Positions 29,194 through 39,102 of a stretch of DNA of 64,000 nt are shown here, one piece after another. A program made the translations under genes and the position numbers. Numbering within the stretch: position 1 is the first letter of the stretch; every line of letters starts with the position of its first letter. Under the pieces are notes generated by a model that had not been told where the DNA came from, searched no databases, and saw only the letters and a list, made by a program, of their open reading frames with translations. The stretch is taken from positions 1,488,001 to 1,552,000 of the forward strand of contig CP119076.1 of assembly GCA_029027985.1 (NCBI GenBank). The letters run 5' to 3'. Source of the DNA: Klebsiella aerogenes. Lineage in GTDB: Bacteria; Pseudomonadota; Gammaproteobacteria; Enterobacterales; Enterobacteriaceae.

Positions 29194-31479
29194 TCAAATC
29201 TTACATGCGCCGCTTTCGCAGCCGTCGTCCTGAATGGAAGGTGCCAGGTCGTCCTGAGCATCTTCTGCGCCATCACGGGTGTTGTGATAGTACAGCGTTT
29301 TCACACCGAATTTATAGGCGTTGAGCAAGTCTTTCAGCAGCTGCTGCATCGGCACTTTTCCGGATGGGAAACGCGTCGGGTCATAGTTGGTGTTGGCGGA
29401 AATCGACTGGTCGATAAATTTCTGCATGATGCCGACCAGTTGCAGATAGCCGTCGTTGTTCGGCATTTCCCACAGCAGCTCGTAGCCGTTCTGCAGTTTT
29501 TCGTAATCCGGCACAACCTGGCGCAGGATCCCGTCTTTCGACGCTTTGATGCTCACGTGGCCGCGCGGCGGTTCGATACCGTTGGTGGCGTTGGAGATCT
29601 GCGAAGAGGTCTCGGACGGCATTAACGCGGAGAGCGTGGAGTTACGCAGGCCGTGGGTTTTGATGGACTCGCGCAGCTGCTCCCAGTCGTAATGCAGGGA
29701 TTCGCTCACGATTGCATCCAGGTCTTTCTTATAGGTATCGATCGGCAGAATGCCCTGCGCGTAGGTGGTTTCGTTGAACCACGGGCAGGCGCCTTGCTCG
29801 ATAGCCAGTTCGTTGGAGGCTTTCAGCAGATAGTACTGAATGGCTTCGAACGTTTTGTGCGTCAGATTGTTGGCGCTGCCATCGGAGTAGCGTTTGCCGT
29901 GCTTCGCCAGATAGTAAGCGAAGTTAATCACGCCGATACCCAGCGTACGACGACCCATCGCGCCGCGTTTGGCGGCCGGGATTGGGTAATCCTGATAATC
30001 CAGCAGCGCATCCAGCGCGCGAACCGCCAGTACCGCCAGATCTTCCAGCTCGTCGAGGCTATCGATCGCGCCGAGGTTGAATGCGGACAATGTACAGAGC
30101 GCGATTTCGCCGTTTTCATCGTTCACATCTTCCAGCGGTTTTGTCGGCAGGGCGATTTCCAGGCACAGGTTAGACTGGCGCACTGGCGCGACAACCGGGT
30201 CGAACGGGCTGTGGGTGTTGCAGTGATCAACGTTCTGGATGTAGATACGGCCGGTAGAGGCGCGTTCCTGCATCATCAGCGAGAACAGTTCAACCGCTTT
30301 AATACGCTGCTTGCGGATGCTGTCGTCTTTCTCATATTTGGTGTACAGACGCTCGAATTCGTCCTGATCGGCGAAGAACGCGTCGTACAGGCCCGGAACA
30401 TCGGACGGGCTGAACAAGGTGATGTCTTCGCCTTTCAGCAGGCGGGTGTACATCAGCTTGTTGATCTGTACGCCGTAGTCCATATGGCGAACGCGGTTAG
30501 CGTCGGTACCACGGTTGTTTTTCAGCACCAGCAGGCTTTCGACTTCCAGATGCCACATCGGGTAGAAGAGGGTGGCCGCACCGCCGCGAACGCCGCCCTG
30601 CGAGCAGGATTTTACGGCGGTCTGGAAATGCTTATAGAACGGGATACAGCCGGTGTGGAAGGCCTCGCCGCCGCGGATCGGGCTGCCCAGCGCGCGAATG
30701 CGGCCGGCATTGATACCGATACCGGCGCGCTGGGAAACGTATTTCACAATCGCGCTGGAGGTGGCGTTGATGGAATCCAGGCTATCGCCGCACTCGATCA
30801 GTACGCAGGAGCTGAACTGACGGGTCGGGGTACGCACGCCGGACATGATCGGCGTCGGCAGCGAGATTTTAAAGGTGGACACCGCATCATAGAAACGCTT
30901 GATGTAGTCCAGACGGGTCTCACGCGGGTAGTTAGAGAACAGGCAAGCCGCCACCAGAATATAGAGGAATTGCGCGCTTTCATAAATCTCGCCGGTGACG
31001 CGGTTCTGCACCAGATATTTGCCTTCCAGCTGCTTAACGGCCGCGTAGGAGAAGTTCATATCGCGCCAGTGGTCGATAAAACCGTCCATCTGCTGGAACT
31101 CTTCTTCCGTGTAGTCTTCCAGCAGATGATGATCATATTTACCTTTTTCGACCATGTTCACCACGTGGGTGTACAGCGCCGGCGGTTCAAATTGACCAAA
31201 CGCTTTTTTGCGCAGGTGGAAGATAGCCAGGCGCGCGGCCAGGTACTGGTAGTCCGGCGCCTCGCGGGAGATCAGATCTGCTGCGGCCTTAATGATCGTT
31301 TCGTGGATGTCGGCAGTTTTGATGCCGTCATAGAACTGGATGTGCGAACGCAGTTCTACCTGAGAAATCGAAACGTTATTCAGCCCTTCTGCCGCCCAAT
31401 CTAGTACGCGATGGATTTTGTCGAGATTGATGCGCTCGGTGCTACCGTCGCGCTTTGTCACCAGCAGACTCTGATTCAT
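29194..31479 (-). CDS. nrdA: Ribonucleotide reductase class Ia alpha subunit NrdA
   Basis: The 761-residue catalytic subunit, the same length as in E. coli. The N-terminal ATP-cone (about 1-95) begins MNQSLLVTKRDGSTERINLD and binds the activity effector dATP/ATP. The catalytic cysteine region FSSCVLIECGDSLDSI, LCLEIALPTKP and EIALCTLSAFNLGAID is present, and the C-terminal thiol pair DGCESGACKI is intact. The upstream region carries NrdR and DnaA boxes. It is transcribed with nrdB and yfaE. Confidence 0.98.
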   Translation of the reverse strand: MNQSLLVTKRDGSTERINLDKIHRVLDWAAEGLNNVSISQVELRSHIQFYDGIKTADIHETIIKAAADLISREAPDYQYLAARLAIFHLRKKAFGQFEPPALYTHVVNMVEKGKYDHHLLEDYTEEEFQQMDGFIDHWRDMNFSYAAVKQLEGKYLVQNRVTGEIYESAQFLYILVAACLFSNYPRETRLDYIKRFYDAVSTFKISLPTPIMSGVRTPTRQFSSCVLIECGDSLDSINATSSAIVKYVSQRAGIGINAGRIRALGSPIRGGEAFHTGCIPFYKHFQTAVKSCSQGGVRGGAATLFYPMWHLEVESLLVLKNNRGTDANRVRHMDYGVQINKLMYTRLLKGEDITLFSPSDVPGLYDAFFADQDEFERLYTKYEKDDSIRKQRIKAVELFSLMMQERASTGRIYIQNVDHCNTHSPFDPVVAPVRQSNLCLEIALPTKPLEDVNDENGEIALCTLSAFNLGAIDSLDELEDLAVLAVRALDALLDYQDYPIPAAKRGAMGRRTLGIGVINFAYYLAKHGKRYSDGSANNLTHKTFEAIQYYLLKASNELAIEQGACPWFNETTYAQGILPIDTYKKDLDAIVSESLHYDWEQLRESIKTHGLRNSTLSALMPSETSSQISNATNGIEPPRGHVSIKASKDGILRQVVPDYEKLQNGYELLWEMPNNDGYLQLVGIMQKFIDQSISANTNYDPTRFPSGKVPMQQLLKDLLNAYKFGVKTLYYHNTRDGAEDAQDDLAPSIQDDGCESGACKI

Positions 31480-31517
31480 GTGGTTTTTACCTGTCCGTGA
31501 GAGAAAATATCCCCCGT

Positions 31518-31556
31518 TTATCCACAGAAGGCCGTTGTGACTAACTCTGTGGATAA
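31518..31556. promoter_or_regulatory. Two inverted DnaA boxes upstream of nrdA
   Basis: TTATCCACA (31518-31526) and its inverse TGTGGATAA (31548-31556) are both exact consensus DnaA boxes. They lie within 80 bases of the nrdA start. DnaA control of nrdAB is known in E. coli, where two boxes also lie upstream of the gene. Confidence 0.85.
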
Positions 31557-31604
31557 ATACTATATGTAGGGGGTTGTCGATAAAAAGAACGCTATATGGT
31601 GAGT
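31557..31604 (-). promoter_or_regulatory. Paired NrdR boxes upstream of nrdA
   Basis: Two sequences centred on TATAT (ACTATATGTAGG, 31559-31570; CGCTATATGGTG, 31590-31601) are 32 bases apart, three helical turns. This is the spacing of the paired NrdR boxes of enterobacterial nrd promoters. NrdR represses when dATP is high. Confidence 0.7.
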
Positions 31605-31772
31605 TATTTTAGTAAGGATTCTTTTGAGTACAAGGGTTGATTTTGACGTTAATTTGAGGTTGCGGAAGCGTAATAATCGCTAAGTCCACGTCGTATAAGG
31701 CCTGGAGAAGATGTCAATAAAACAGAAAAAAAAATGAAAATTTGATCGAGTGCTGATTTCTTCATCGGAAGG

Positions 31773-31801
31773 AAAAATTGCGCCGCTTGATGCCGCGCAA
31801 T
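31773..31801 (-). terminator. Terminator after ubiG
   Basis: Read leftward, ATTGCGC...GCGCAAT forms a hairpin followed by TTTTCC, 24 bases after the ubiG stop. Between this and the nrdA control region (31605-31772) I see no gene. The large autotransporter gene yfaL that E. coli carries here is absent. Confidence 0.7.
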
Positions 31802-31824
31802 CATCATCATAAAAACGTCTGACG

Positions 31825-32553
31825 TTATGCCTTTTTTGCTGTTGTATGCAACATATAGTTAACATCAACGCCTGGCGCCAGCTTGAAGGTGTTGGTCAGC
31901 GGATTGAAGTGCAGGCCGATAATATGCTGCTCTTTCAGATGAGTCTGATCGACCCAGCTAATCAGTTCCGCCGGCTTGATGAATTTTTTCACATCATGAG
32001 TGCCTTTCGGAACCATTTTCATCACGTATTCCGCACCGACCACCGCCATCAGCCAGGCTTTACCATTACGGTTGATGGTCGAGAAGAAGACCTGACCGCC
32101 AGGCTTCACTAACCGCGCGCAGGCATGAACCACGGACTGCGGGTCAGGGACGTGCTCAAGCATTTCCATGCAGGTGACGACGTCATATTGCTGCGCGTGC
32201 TTTGCCGCGTGCTCTTCGACGGTTTCCTGAACATATTCCACCTGAATACCGCTTTCCAGCGCGTGCAGTTTCGCTACCTGCAGCGGTTCAAAACCCATAT
32301 CCAGGCCAGTGACCGTTGCGCCTTCGCGTGCCATGCTTTCGGCAAGGATCCCGCCGCCGCACCCGACATCGAGCACCTTTTTGCCGAACAGGCCGCCAGA
32401 ACGCTCGGCAATATAGCCAAGGCGCAGTGGGTTAATGCGATGCAGCGGTTTGAATTCGCCCTCTAAGTCCCACCAGCGCGAGGCGACGGCTTCGAATTTG
32501 GCGATTTCATTATGATCAACGTTGGGGGCCACCGACGATTTTTCGGCATTCAT
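31825..32553 (-). CDS. ubiG: UbiG bifunctional 3-demethylubiquinone O-methyltransferase
   Basis: A 242-residue SAM-dependent methyltransferase that carries out both O-methylation steps of ubiquinone synthesis. SAM motif I is [16 protein letters not shown], followed by the acidic motif [11 protein letters not shown] and the post-motif segment [14 protein letters not shown]. The sequence is E. coli-like throughout ([19 protein letters not shown]). It is divergent from gyrA across 147 bases. Confidence 0.97.
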   Translation of the reverse strand: MNAEKSSVAPNVDHNEIAKFEAVASRWWDLEGEFKPLHRINPLRLGYIAERSGGLFGKKVLDVGCGGGILAESMAREGATVTGLDMGFEPLQVAKLHALESGIQVEYVQETVEEHAAKHAQQYDVVTCMEMLEHVPDPQSVVHACARLVKPGGQVFFSTINRNGKAWLMAVVGAEYVMKMVPKGTHDVKKFIKPAELISWVDQTHLKEQHIIGLHFNPLTNTFKLAPGVDVNYMLHTTAKKA

Positions 32554-32649
32554 GGGCGCTTTTACTCCTTTTCTGTTCAGACCTGCGAGTATATCAGCAG
32601 ACGGCCACGAATAAACCGTATTGGTTTACCTCTATTCCTGCGGCTGTGT

Positions 32650-32655
32650 TATAAT
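32650..32655 (+). promoter_or_regulatory. gyrA promoter -10 element
   Basis: A perfect TATAAT, about 45 bases before the gyrA ATG, has no good -35 partner at 16-18 bases. A weak -35 would suit the supercoiling-sensitive (relaxation-stimulated) gyrA promoter known from E. coli. Confidence 0.65.
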
Positions 32656-32700
32656 TTGCGACCTTTGAATCCGGGAAACATGTAGAGGGATAGCGGTTAG

Positions 32701-35334
32701 ATGAGCGACCTTGCGAGAGAAATTACACCGGTCAACATTGAGGAAGAGCTGAAGAACTCTTATCTGGATTATGCGATGTCGGTCATTGTTGGCCGTGCGC
32801 TGCCGGATGTCCGAGATGGCCTGAAGCCGGTACACCGTCGCGTACTATACGCCATGAACGTACTGGGCAATGACTGGAACAAAGCCTATAAAAAATCTGC
32901 CCGTGTTGTTGGCGACGTCATCGGTAAATACCACCCGCATGGTGACTCTGCGGTGTATGACACCATCGTCCGCATGGCGCAGCCGTTCTCGCTGCGCTAC
33001 ATGCTGGTGGATGGCCAGGGTAACTTCGGTTCCATCGATGGCGACTCTGCGGCGGCGATGCGTTATACCGAAATCCGCCTGGCGAAAATCGCCCACGAGC
33101 TGATGGCCGATCTCGAAAAAGAGACGGTAGATTTCGTCGATAACTATGACGGCACGGAGAAAATCCCTGACGTCATGCCGACCAAAATTCCTAACCTGCT
33201 GGTCAACGGCGCCTCTGGTATCGCTGTAGGTATGGCGACCAACATTCCGCCGCATAACCTGACGGAAGTCATTAACGGCTGCCTGGCGTATGTCGACAAC
33301 GAAGACATCAGCATTGAAGGGTTGATGGAATACATCCCGGGGCCGGACTTCCCGACCGCGGCGATTATCAACGGCCGTCGTGGGATTGAAGAAGCCTACC
33401 GTACCGGCCGCGGCAAGGTATACATCCGTGCGCGCGCGGAAGTGGAAGCCGACGCCAAAACCGGGCGCGAAACCATCATCGTGCACGAAATTCCGTATCA
33501 GGTGAACAAAGCGCGCCTGATTGAGAAAATCGCCGAGCTGGTGAAAGACAAACGCGTTGAAGGTATTAGCGCGCTGCGCGACGAGTCCGACAAAGACGGG
33601 ATGCGTATCGTTATCGAAGTAAAACGCGATGCGGTGGGCGAAGTGGTTCTCAACAACCTCTACTCCCAGACCCAGTTGCAGGTCTCCTTCGGTATTAACA
33701 TGGTTGCGTTGCACCATGGTCAGCCGAAGATCATGAACCTGAAAGACATCATCGCCGCGTTTGTTCGTCACCGTCGCGAAGTCGTCACGCGTCGTACTAT
33801 TTTCGAACTGCGCAAAGCGCGCGATCGTGCTCATATCCTTGAGGCCCTGGCCGTCGCGCTGGCGAACATCGATCCGATTATTGAACTGATCCGTCGGGCG
33901 CCGACGCCGGCTGAAGCGAAAGCTGGCCTGGTAGCGCAACCGTGGGATCTGGGCAACGTCGCCGCGATGCTGGAGCGTGCTGGCGATGACGCCGCGCGTC
34001 CGGAATGGCTGGAGCCGGAATTCGGCGTTCGCGATGGTAAATATTACCTGACCGAGCAGCAGGCGCAGGCGATTCTGGATCTGCGACTGCAGAAGCTGAC
34101 AGGCCTTGAGCATGAAAAACTGCTCGACGAATACAAAGAGCTGCTGGAGCAGATCGCTGAGCTGCTGCATATTCTTGGCAGCGCCGATCGTCTGATGGAA
34201 GTGATTCGTGAAGAGCTGGAGCTGATCCGCGATCAGTTCGGCGACGAACGCCGTACCGAAATCACCGCCAACAGCGCCGATATCAACATTGAAGATCTGA
34301 TCAACCAGGAAGATGTGGTGGTCACCCTGTCTCACCAGGGCTATGTGAAGTATCAGCCGCTTTCCGATTACGAAGCGCAACGTCGCGGCGGGAAAGGCAA
34401 ATCGGCAGCACGTATTAAAGAAGAAGACTTTATTGACCGCCTGCTGGTGGCCAACACCCATGATACGATCCTCTGCTTCTCCAGCCGTGGTCGTTTGTAC
34501 TGGATGAAGGTTTATCAGCTGCCGGAAGCCAGCCGTGGCGCGCGTGGCCGACCAATCGTCAACCTGCTGCCGCTGGAAGCCGATGAGCGTATCACCGCGA
34601 TTCTGCCGGTTCGCGAATACGAAGAAGGCGTGAACGTCTTCATGGCGACCGCCAGCGGCACCGTGAAGAAAACGGCGCTGACCGAGTTCAGCCGTCCACG
34701 TTCCGCCGGTATTATCGCCGTCAATCTGAACGAAGGCGACGAGCTGATCGGCGTGGATCTGACCTCCGGTCAGGACGAAGTCATGCTGTTCTCCGCGGCC
34801 GGTAAAGTCGTGCGCTTTAAAGAAGACGCCGTTCGCGCGATGGGCCGTACCGCCACGGGCGTACGCGGCATCAAGCTGGCGGGTGAAGATAGCGTGGTAT
34901 CGCTGATTATTCCTCGCGGTGAAGGTGCGATCCTGACCGTGACGCAAAACGGTTACGGCAAGCGTACTTCGGCGGAAGAGTATCCGACCAAGTCGCGTGC
35001 GACTCAGGGCGTTATCTCTATCAAGGTCACCGAACGTAACGGTTCTGTGGTTGGCGCCGTGCAGGTTGATGATTGCGACCAGATTATGATGATCACCGAT
35101 GCGGGCACCCTGGTGCGTACTCGCGTCTCCGAAGTGAGCATTGTAGGTCGTAACACTCAGGGCGTGATCCTGATTCGTACCGCGGAAGACGAAAACGTCG
35201 TCGGCCTGCAGCGTGTGGCTGAACCGGTTGACGATGAAGAACTGGATGCCATCGATGGCAGCGTAGCGGAAGGTGACGATGATATCGTGCCGGAAAACGA
35301 CGCTGACGACGACATCGCCGAAGACGAAGAGTAA
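32701..35334 (+). CDS. gyrA: DNA gyrase subunit A
   Basis: The 877-residue breakage-reunion subunit of DNA gyrase. The catalytic tyrosine is Tyr122 in [15 protein letters not shown]. The quinolone-resistance-determining region reads [15 protein letters not shown], with Ser83 and Asp87, the susceptible-type residues. The C-terminal beta-pinwheel begins near residue 530, and the GyrA box QRRGGKG (about 561-567) is present. The acidic tail ([19 protein letters not shown]) is normal for the family. A strong terminator follows. Confidence 0.99.
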   Translation: MSDLAREITPVNIEEELKNSYLDYAMSVIVGRALPDVRDGLKPVHRRVLYAMNVLGNDWNKAYKKSARVVGDVIGKYHPHGDSAVYDTIVRMAQPFSLRYMLVDGQGNFGSIDGDSAAAMRYTEIRLAKIAHELMADLEKETVDFVDNYDGTEKIPDVMPTKIPNLLVNGASGIAVGMATNIPPHNLTEVINGCLAYVDNEDISIEGLMEYIPGPDFPTAAIINGRRGIEEAYRTGRGKVYIRARAEVEADAKTGRETIIVHEIPYQVNKARLIEKIAELVKDKRVEGISALRDESDKDGMRIVIEVKRDAVGEVVLNNLYSQTQLQVSFGINMVALHHGQPKIMNLKDIIAAFVRHRREVVTRRTIFELRKARDRAHILEALAVALANIDPIIELIRRAPTPAEAKAGLVAQPWDLGNVAAMLERAGDDAARPEWLEPEFGVRDGKYYLTEQQAQAILDLRLQKLTGLEHEKLLDEYKELLEQIAELLHILGSADRLMEVIREELELIRDQFGDERRTEITANSADINIEDLINQEDVVVTLSHQGYVKYQPLSDYEAQRRGGKGKSAARIKEEDFIDRLLVANTHDTILCFSSRGRLYWMKVYQLPEASRGARGRPIVNLLPLEADERITAILPVREYEEGVNVFMATASGTVKKTALTEFSRPRSAGIIAVNLNEGDELIGVDLTSGQDEVMLFSAAGKVVRFKEDAVRAMGRTATGVRGIKLAGEDSVVSLIIPRGEGAILTVTQNGYGKRTSAEEYPTKSRATQGVISIKVTERNGSVVGAVQVDDCDQIMMITDAGTLVRTRVSEVSIVGRNTQGVILIRTAEDENVVGLQRVAEPVDDEELDAIDGSVAEGDDDIVPENDADDDIAEDEE

Positions 35335-35356
35335 TCGTCCCAGGTAAATGTTCTGA

Positions 35357-35388
35357 AAGGGCCGGGCATTATCCCGGCCCTTTTTTAT
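35357..35388 (+). terminator. Rho-independent terminator after gyrA
   Basis: AAGGGCCGGG (35357-35366) pairs perfectly with CCCGGCCCTT (35373-35382) around CATTAT and is followed by a T-run. It lies 22 bases after the gyrA stop. Confidence 0.95.
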
Positions 35389-35464
35389 TAACATTGCGGC
35401 AAAACCTATTTACCGCTACTTTAACCCCATTCTGTTGAGTCCCTGACGACCGAGCATTGCCCCA

Positions 35465-38317
35465 TTGAAATATCTTGCCTCGTTTCATACAACCTTAAAG
35501 GTTTCTCGTTATCTGTTCAGAGCGCTGGCGGTTCTGCTGTGGATGCTGATCGCTTTTGTTTCCGTGTTTTATATCGTTAATGCGCTGCATGAGCGGGAAT
35601 CAGAAATTCGTCAGGAGCTGAATCTCAACGCCGATCAGGCGCAGCGCTACATCCAGCGTACCGCGGATGTTATCAAAGAGCTGAAATACGTAGCAGGCAA
35701 CCGGGCAGCGACCGGTAGCGAAGGCAGCGCGGCGTTGGCCAACAGCGGCAATATTGTCATTCCGAATTTCGAACCGCTGTATCCGGATTCCGATTGCAGC
35801 GCGATGAGCGGCACCTGGCGTAACTCGCTGCAATCGCTGGCGTGGTTTATGCGCTATTGGCGCGATAATTTCTCCGCAGCCTATGATCTCAACCGTATCT
35901 TTTTAATTGGCAGCGATAACCTCTGCATGGCCAATTTCGGTCTGCGCGATATTCCGCTGGAACGCGATCAGGCGCTGAAGGTGCTCCATCAGCGTATCGA
36001 ACAGTATCGCGATGCGCCGCAAAATGAGCGCGGCAATAACCTGTTCTGGATTAGCCAGGGCGTACGTCCGGGCGTTGGCTATTTTTACGCCATGACGCCT
36101 GTTTATATGGCTAACCGCCTACAAGCGATGCTTGGCGTCGAGCAAACGATCCGGATGGAGAGCTTCTTTACTCCGGGAAGCCTGCCGATGAACGTGGCGA
36201 TTCTCGATGAGAATGGCCAACAGCTGATCTCCCTTGCCGGGCAGGATAACAGCATCAAACCCGAAACGCGTTGGATGCAGGAACGGATGTGGTTCGGCTA
36301 TACCTCCGGTTTCCGTGAGCTGGTGCTGAAAAAGAGCCTGCTGCCGTCATCGCTGAGTATTGTCTATTCAGTTTCAGTCGATCAGGTGCTGGAGCGGATT
36401 CGCATGCTGATCCTCAATGCCATTGTGCTGAATATCCTGACCGGCGTGATCCTGTTCGCGCTGGCGCGAATGTATGAACGGCGGATCTTTATTCCGGCGG
36501 AAAACGATGCCCAACGGCTGGAAGAGCATGAACAGTTCAACCGTAAAATCGTGGCTTCTGCGCCGGTGGGGATCTGTATTCTACGAACCCAGGACGGCAC
36601 CAACATATTGAGTAACGAACTGGCGCATAACTATTTGAATATGTTGACCCATGAAGACCGTCAGCGGCTAACGCAGATCATCTGCGGCCAGCAGGTCAAT
36701 TTCGTCGACGTGTTAACCAGTAATAACACTAACCTGCAGATTAGCTTTGTGCACTCGCGCTATCGCAACGAAAACGTGGCGATTTGCGTGCTGGTGGATG
36801 TATCCGCCCGCGTGAAAATGGAGGAATCGTTGCAGGAGATGGCGCAGGCGGCAGAGCAGGCCAGCCAGTCGAAATCGATGTTCCTCGCCACCGTGAGCCA
36901 CGAACTGCGTACGCCGCTGTACGGCATTATCGGTAACCTTGATTTGTTGCAGACCAAAGCGCTGCCGAAGGGCGTCGACCGTCTGGTGACGGCAATGAAC
37001 AACTCTTCCAGCCTGCTGCTGAAGATTATCAGCGACATCCTCGATTTTTCGAAGATTGAATCTGAACAGCTAAAAATCGAGCCGCGTGAGTTTTCGCCGC
37101 GTGAAGTTATGAATCATATATCGGCGAACTACCTGCCGCTGGTGGTGCGTAAACAGCTGGGGCTGTACTGCTTCATCGAACCGGACGTCCCGCAGACGAT
37201 GATTGGCGACCCGATGCGTTTACAGCAGGTGATCTCCAATCTGCTGAGCAACGCCATTAAGTTTACCGATACCGGCTGTATTGTGCTGCATGTCGAACGC
37301 GCTGGCGACTATCTGCAAATTAGCGTACGTGATACCGGGGAGGGGATCCCGGCGAAAGAGGTTGTACGTCTGTTCGATCCCTTCTTCCAGGTCGGTACTG
37401 GCGTGCAGCGTAATTTCCAGGGCACCGGACTGGGGCTGGCTATCTGCGAGAAACTCATCAGTATGATGGATGGCGATATCTCCGTAGAAACCGAACCCGG
37501 TATGGGGAGCCGCTTCACCATTCGTATCCCGTTGTATGGCATGCAGAAGATGCCGCCGCTGTTGGCCGATGAACACAGCAACCGTTGTTGTTGGCTGGCG
37601 ATTCGTAATAGCGCGTTGGCGATGTTTATTGAATCGTTGCTGCGTTATCACGGCCTGACGGTGCGCCAGTATTACGGGGAGCTGCCTGCTGCCGACGATA
37701 TTTTGTTAACCGATGAGGAACTCAGCGAGCGCTGGCAGGGGAGTGCCGCGGTGATGTTCTGCCGTCGACATATTGGTATCCCCGTTGAGCGCGAGCCGGG
37801 AGAGTGGCTACATAGCGTCACCACGCCGCATGAACTACTGCCGTTATTGGGGCGTCTGTTGCATCTTGCGCTGGCGGCGGAAGAGAATGGTCCAGCGTTG
37901 TCGGCCCATGACGCGCCAACGATCGGCAATGATGACATGATGATACTGGTGGTTGACGATCACCCGATCAACCGCCGTCTGTTGGCCGACCAGTTGGGGT
38001 CATTGGGCTATCAATGCGTGACGGCCAATGATGGCGTCGATGCGCTCAATGTACTCAGCAAACAGCATATTGATATCGTCCTGAGCGATGTGAATATGCC
38101 GAACATGGACGGCTACCGCCTGACGCAGCGCATCCGCCAACTGGAAATGACCTTACCTGTCATTGGCGTTACGGCTAACGCATTGGCGGAAGAGAAGCAG
38201 CGTTGTCTGGAGTCAGGGATGGACAGTTGTTTGTCGAAACCGGTGACGCTGGATATTCTCAAGCAAACGTTGGCAACGTATGCCGCGCAGGTGCGCAAGG
38301 CCAGAAAAACCACGTGA
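35465..38317 (+). CDS. rcsC: Hybrid sensor histidine kinase RcsC
   Basis: The 950-residue hybrid kinase of the Rcs envelope-stress phosphorelay. Two transmembrane helices (about 20-40 and 315-335) flank a periplasmic sensor. The phospho-acceptor histidine lies in LATVSHELRTPLYGIIGNLD (about residue 480). The ATPase N box LLSNAIKFTDTG and G2 GTGLGLAICEKL follow. The C-terminal receiver has the acceptor aspartate in IVLSDVNMPNMDGYRL. The start is TTG 35465 (MKYLASFHTTLKVSRY), reproducing the E. coli N-terminus. Phosphate passes to RcsD and then RcsB. Confidence 0.97.
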   Translation: MKYLASFHTTLKVSRYLFRALAVLLWMLIAFVSVFYIVNALHERESEIRQELNLNADQAQRYIQRTADVIKELKYVAGNRAATGSEGSAALANSGNIVIPNFEPLYPDSDCSAMSGTWRNSLQSLAWFMRYWRDNFSAAYDLNRIFLIGSDNLCMANFGLRDIPLERDQALKVLHQRIEQYRDAPQNERGNNLFWISQGVRPGVGYFYAMTPVYMANRLQAMLGVEQTIRMESFFTPGSLPMNVAILDENGQQLISLAGQDNSIKPETRWMQERMWFGYTSGFRELVLKKSLLPSSLSIVYSVSVDQVLERIRMLILNAIVLNILTGVILFALARMYERRIFIPAENDAQRLEEHEQFNRKIVASAPVGICILRTQDGTNILSNELAHNYLNMLTHEDRQRLTQIICGQQVNFVDVLTSNNTNLQISFVHSRYRNENVAICVLVDVSARVKMEESLQEMAQAAEQASQSKSMFLATVSHELRTPLYGIIGNLDLLQTKALPKGVDRLVTAMNNSSSLLLKIISDILDFSKIESEQLKIEPREFSPREVMNHISANYLPLVVRKQLGLYCFIEPDVPQTMIGDPMRLQQVISNLLSNAIKFTDTGCIVLHVERAGDYLQISVRDTGEGIPAKEVVRLFDPFFQVGTGVQRNFQGTGLGLAICEKLISMMDGDISVETEPGMGSRFTIRIPLYGMQKMPPLLADEHSNRCCWLAIRNSALAMFIESLLRYHGLTVRQYYGELPAADDILLTDEELSERWQGSAAVMFCRRHIGIPVEREPGEWLHSVTTPHELLPLLGRLLHLALAAEENGPALSAHDAPTIGNDDMMILVVDDHPINRRLLADQLGSLGYQCVTANDGVDALNVLSKQHIDIVLSDVNMPNMDGYRLTQRIRQLEMTLPVIGVTANALAEEKQRCLESGMDSCLSKPVTLDILKQTLATYAAQVRKARKTT

Positions 38318-38349
38318 GGTTGCGTTTGCGCTGCAGGTTGGGACTATCT

Positions 38350-38427
38350 CCCCGGGAGGCGGTGAGGCTTGCCGGGGTTGGGGAAATGCAGGATAGCCCG
38401 GAAACGGCGGCAGGCCGCCATCCGGGA
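38350..38427. repeat. REP-like hairpins between convergent rcsC and rcsB
   Basis: Two GC-rich hairpins lie between the rcsC and rcsB stops. One is 38350-38377, with CCCCGG...CCGGGG-type ends. The other runs from CCCGGA (38398-38403) to TCCGGG (38421-38426), enclosing GGCGGC/GCCGCC. They resemble palindromic units and could stabilise or terminate both transcripts. Classification is by eye. Confidence 0.55.
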
Positions 38428-38435
38428 AAGGTGAA

Positions 38436-39086
38436 TTACTCTTTATCCGTTGAAGTGAGAGAAACGGATGAGAGGTAGTTCAGCAGCGCGATATCATTCT
38501 CGACGCCCAACTTCATCATGGCCGATTTCTTCTGGCTACTGATGGTCTTGATGCTGCGGTTCAGCTTTTTGGCGATCTCGGTGACCAGGAAGCCTTCAGC
38601 GAACAGACGCAGGACTTCACTCTCTTTCGGCGACAGGCGTTTGTCGCCGTAACCACCGGCGCTGATTTTTTCCAGCAGGCGGGAAACGCTTTCCGGAGTG
38701 AATTTTTTACCTTTCTGCAGCGCGGCCAGCGCTTTCGGGAGATCGGTCGGTGCGCCTTGTTTCAGCACGATCCCTTCAATATCGAGATCCAACACCGCGC
38801 TCAGGATTGCCGGGTTGTTGTTCATGGTCAGAACAATGATCGACAGTTCCGGGAAATGGCGTTTGATGTATTTGATCAACGTGATCCCATCACCGTATTT
38901 GTCGCCTGGCATCGACAAATCGGTAATCAGAACGTGCGCGTCAAGTTTAGGAAGGTTGTTAATCAGGGCTGTGGAATCTTCAAATTCGCCAACAACATTC
39001 ACCCACTCGATCTGCTCAAGTGACTTGCGAATACCGAACAGTACGATCGGATGGTCATCAGCAATAATTACGTTCATATTGTTCAT
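38436..39086 (-). CDS. rcsB: Response regulator RcsB
   Basis: A 216-residue NarL-type regulator that controls capsule, motility and envelope genes. Phospho-acceptor Asp56 lies in HVLITDLSMPGDKYGDG, with acidic pocket residues ADDH at 9-12. The C-terminal LuxR helix-turn-helix is LSPKESEVLRLFAEGFLVTE followed by IAKKLNRSIKTISSQKKSAM. It lies 16 bases after rcsD. In E. coli it also has a promoter within rcsD. In Klebsiella it drives capsule synthesis with RcsA. Confidence 0.98.
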   Translation of the reverse strand: MNNMNVIIADDHPIVLFGIRKSLEQIEWVNVVGEFEDSTALINNLPKLDAHVLITDLSMPGDKYGDGITLIKYIKRHFPELSIIVLTMNNNPAILSAVLDLDIEGIVLKQGAPTDLPKALAALQKGKKFTPESVSRLLEKISAGGYGDKRLSPKESEVLRLFAEGFLVTEIAKKLNRSIKTISSQKKSAMMKLGVENDIALLNYLSSVSLTSTDKE

Positions 39087-39102
39087 GTATTAGGCTACCT
39101 TG

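Noticed and set aside
29653..31404. A 583-codon open frame antisense to nrdA
   Set aside because: It is a shadow of a highly conserved gene, with unusual composition and no ribosome-binding site.
32845..35394. An 849-codon open frame antisense to gyrA
   Set aside because: It mirrors the conserved gyrA codons, has no recognisable protein motif and is explained by GC-rich codon bias.
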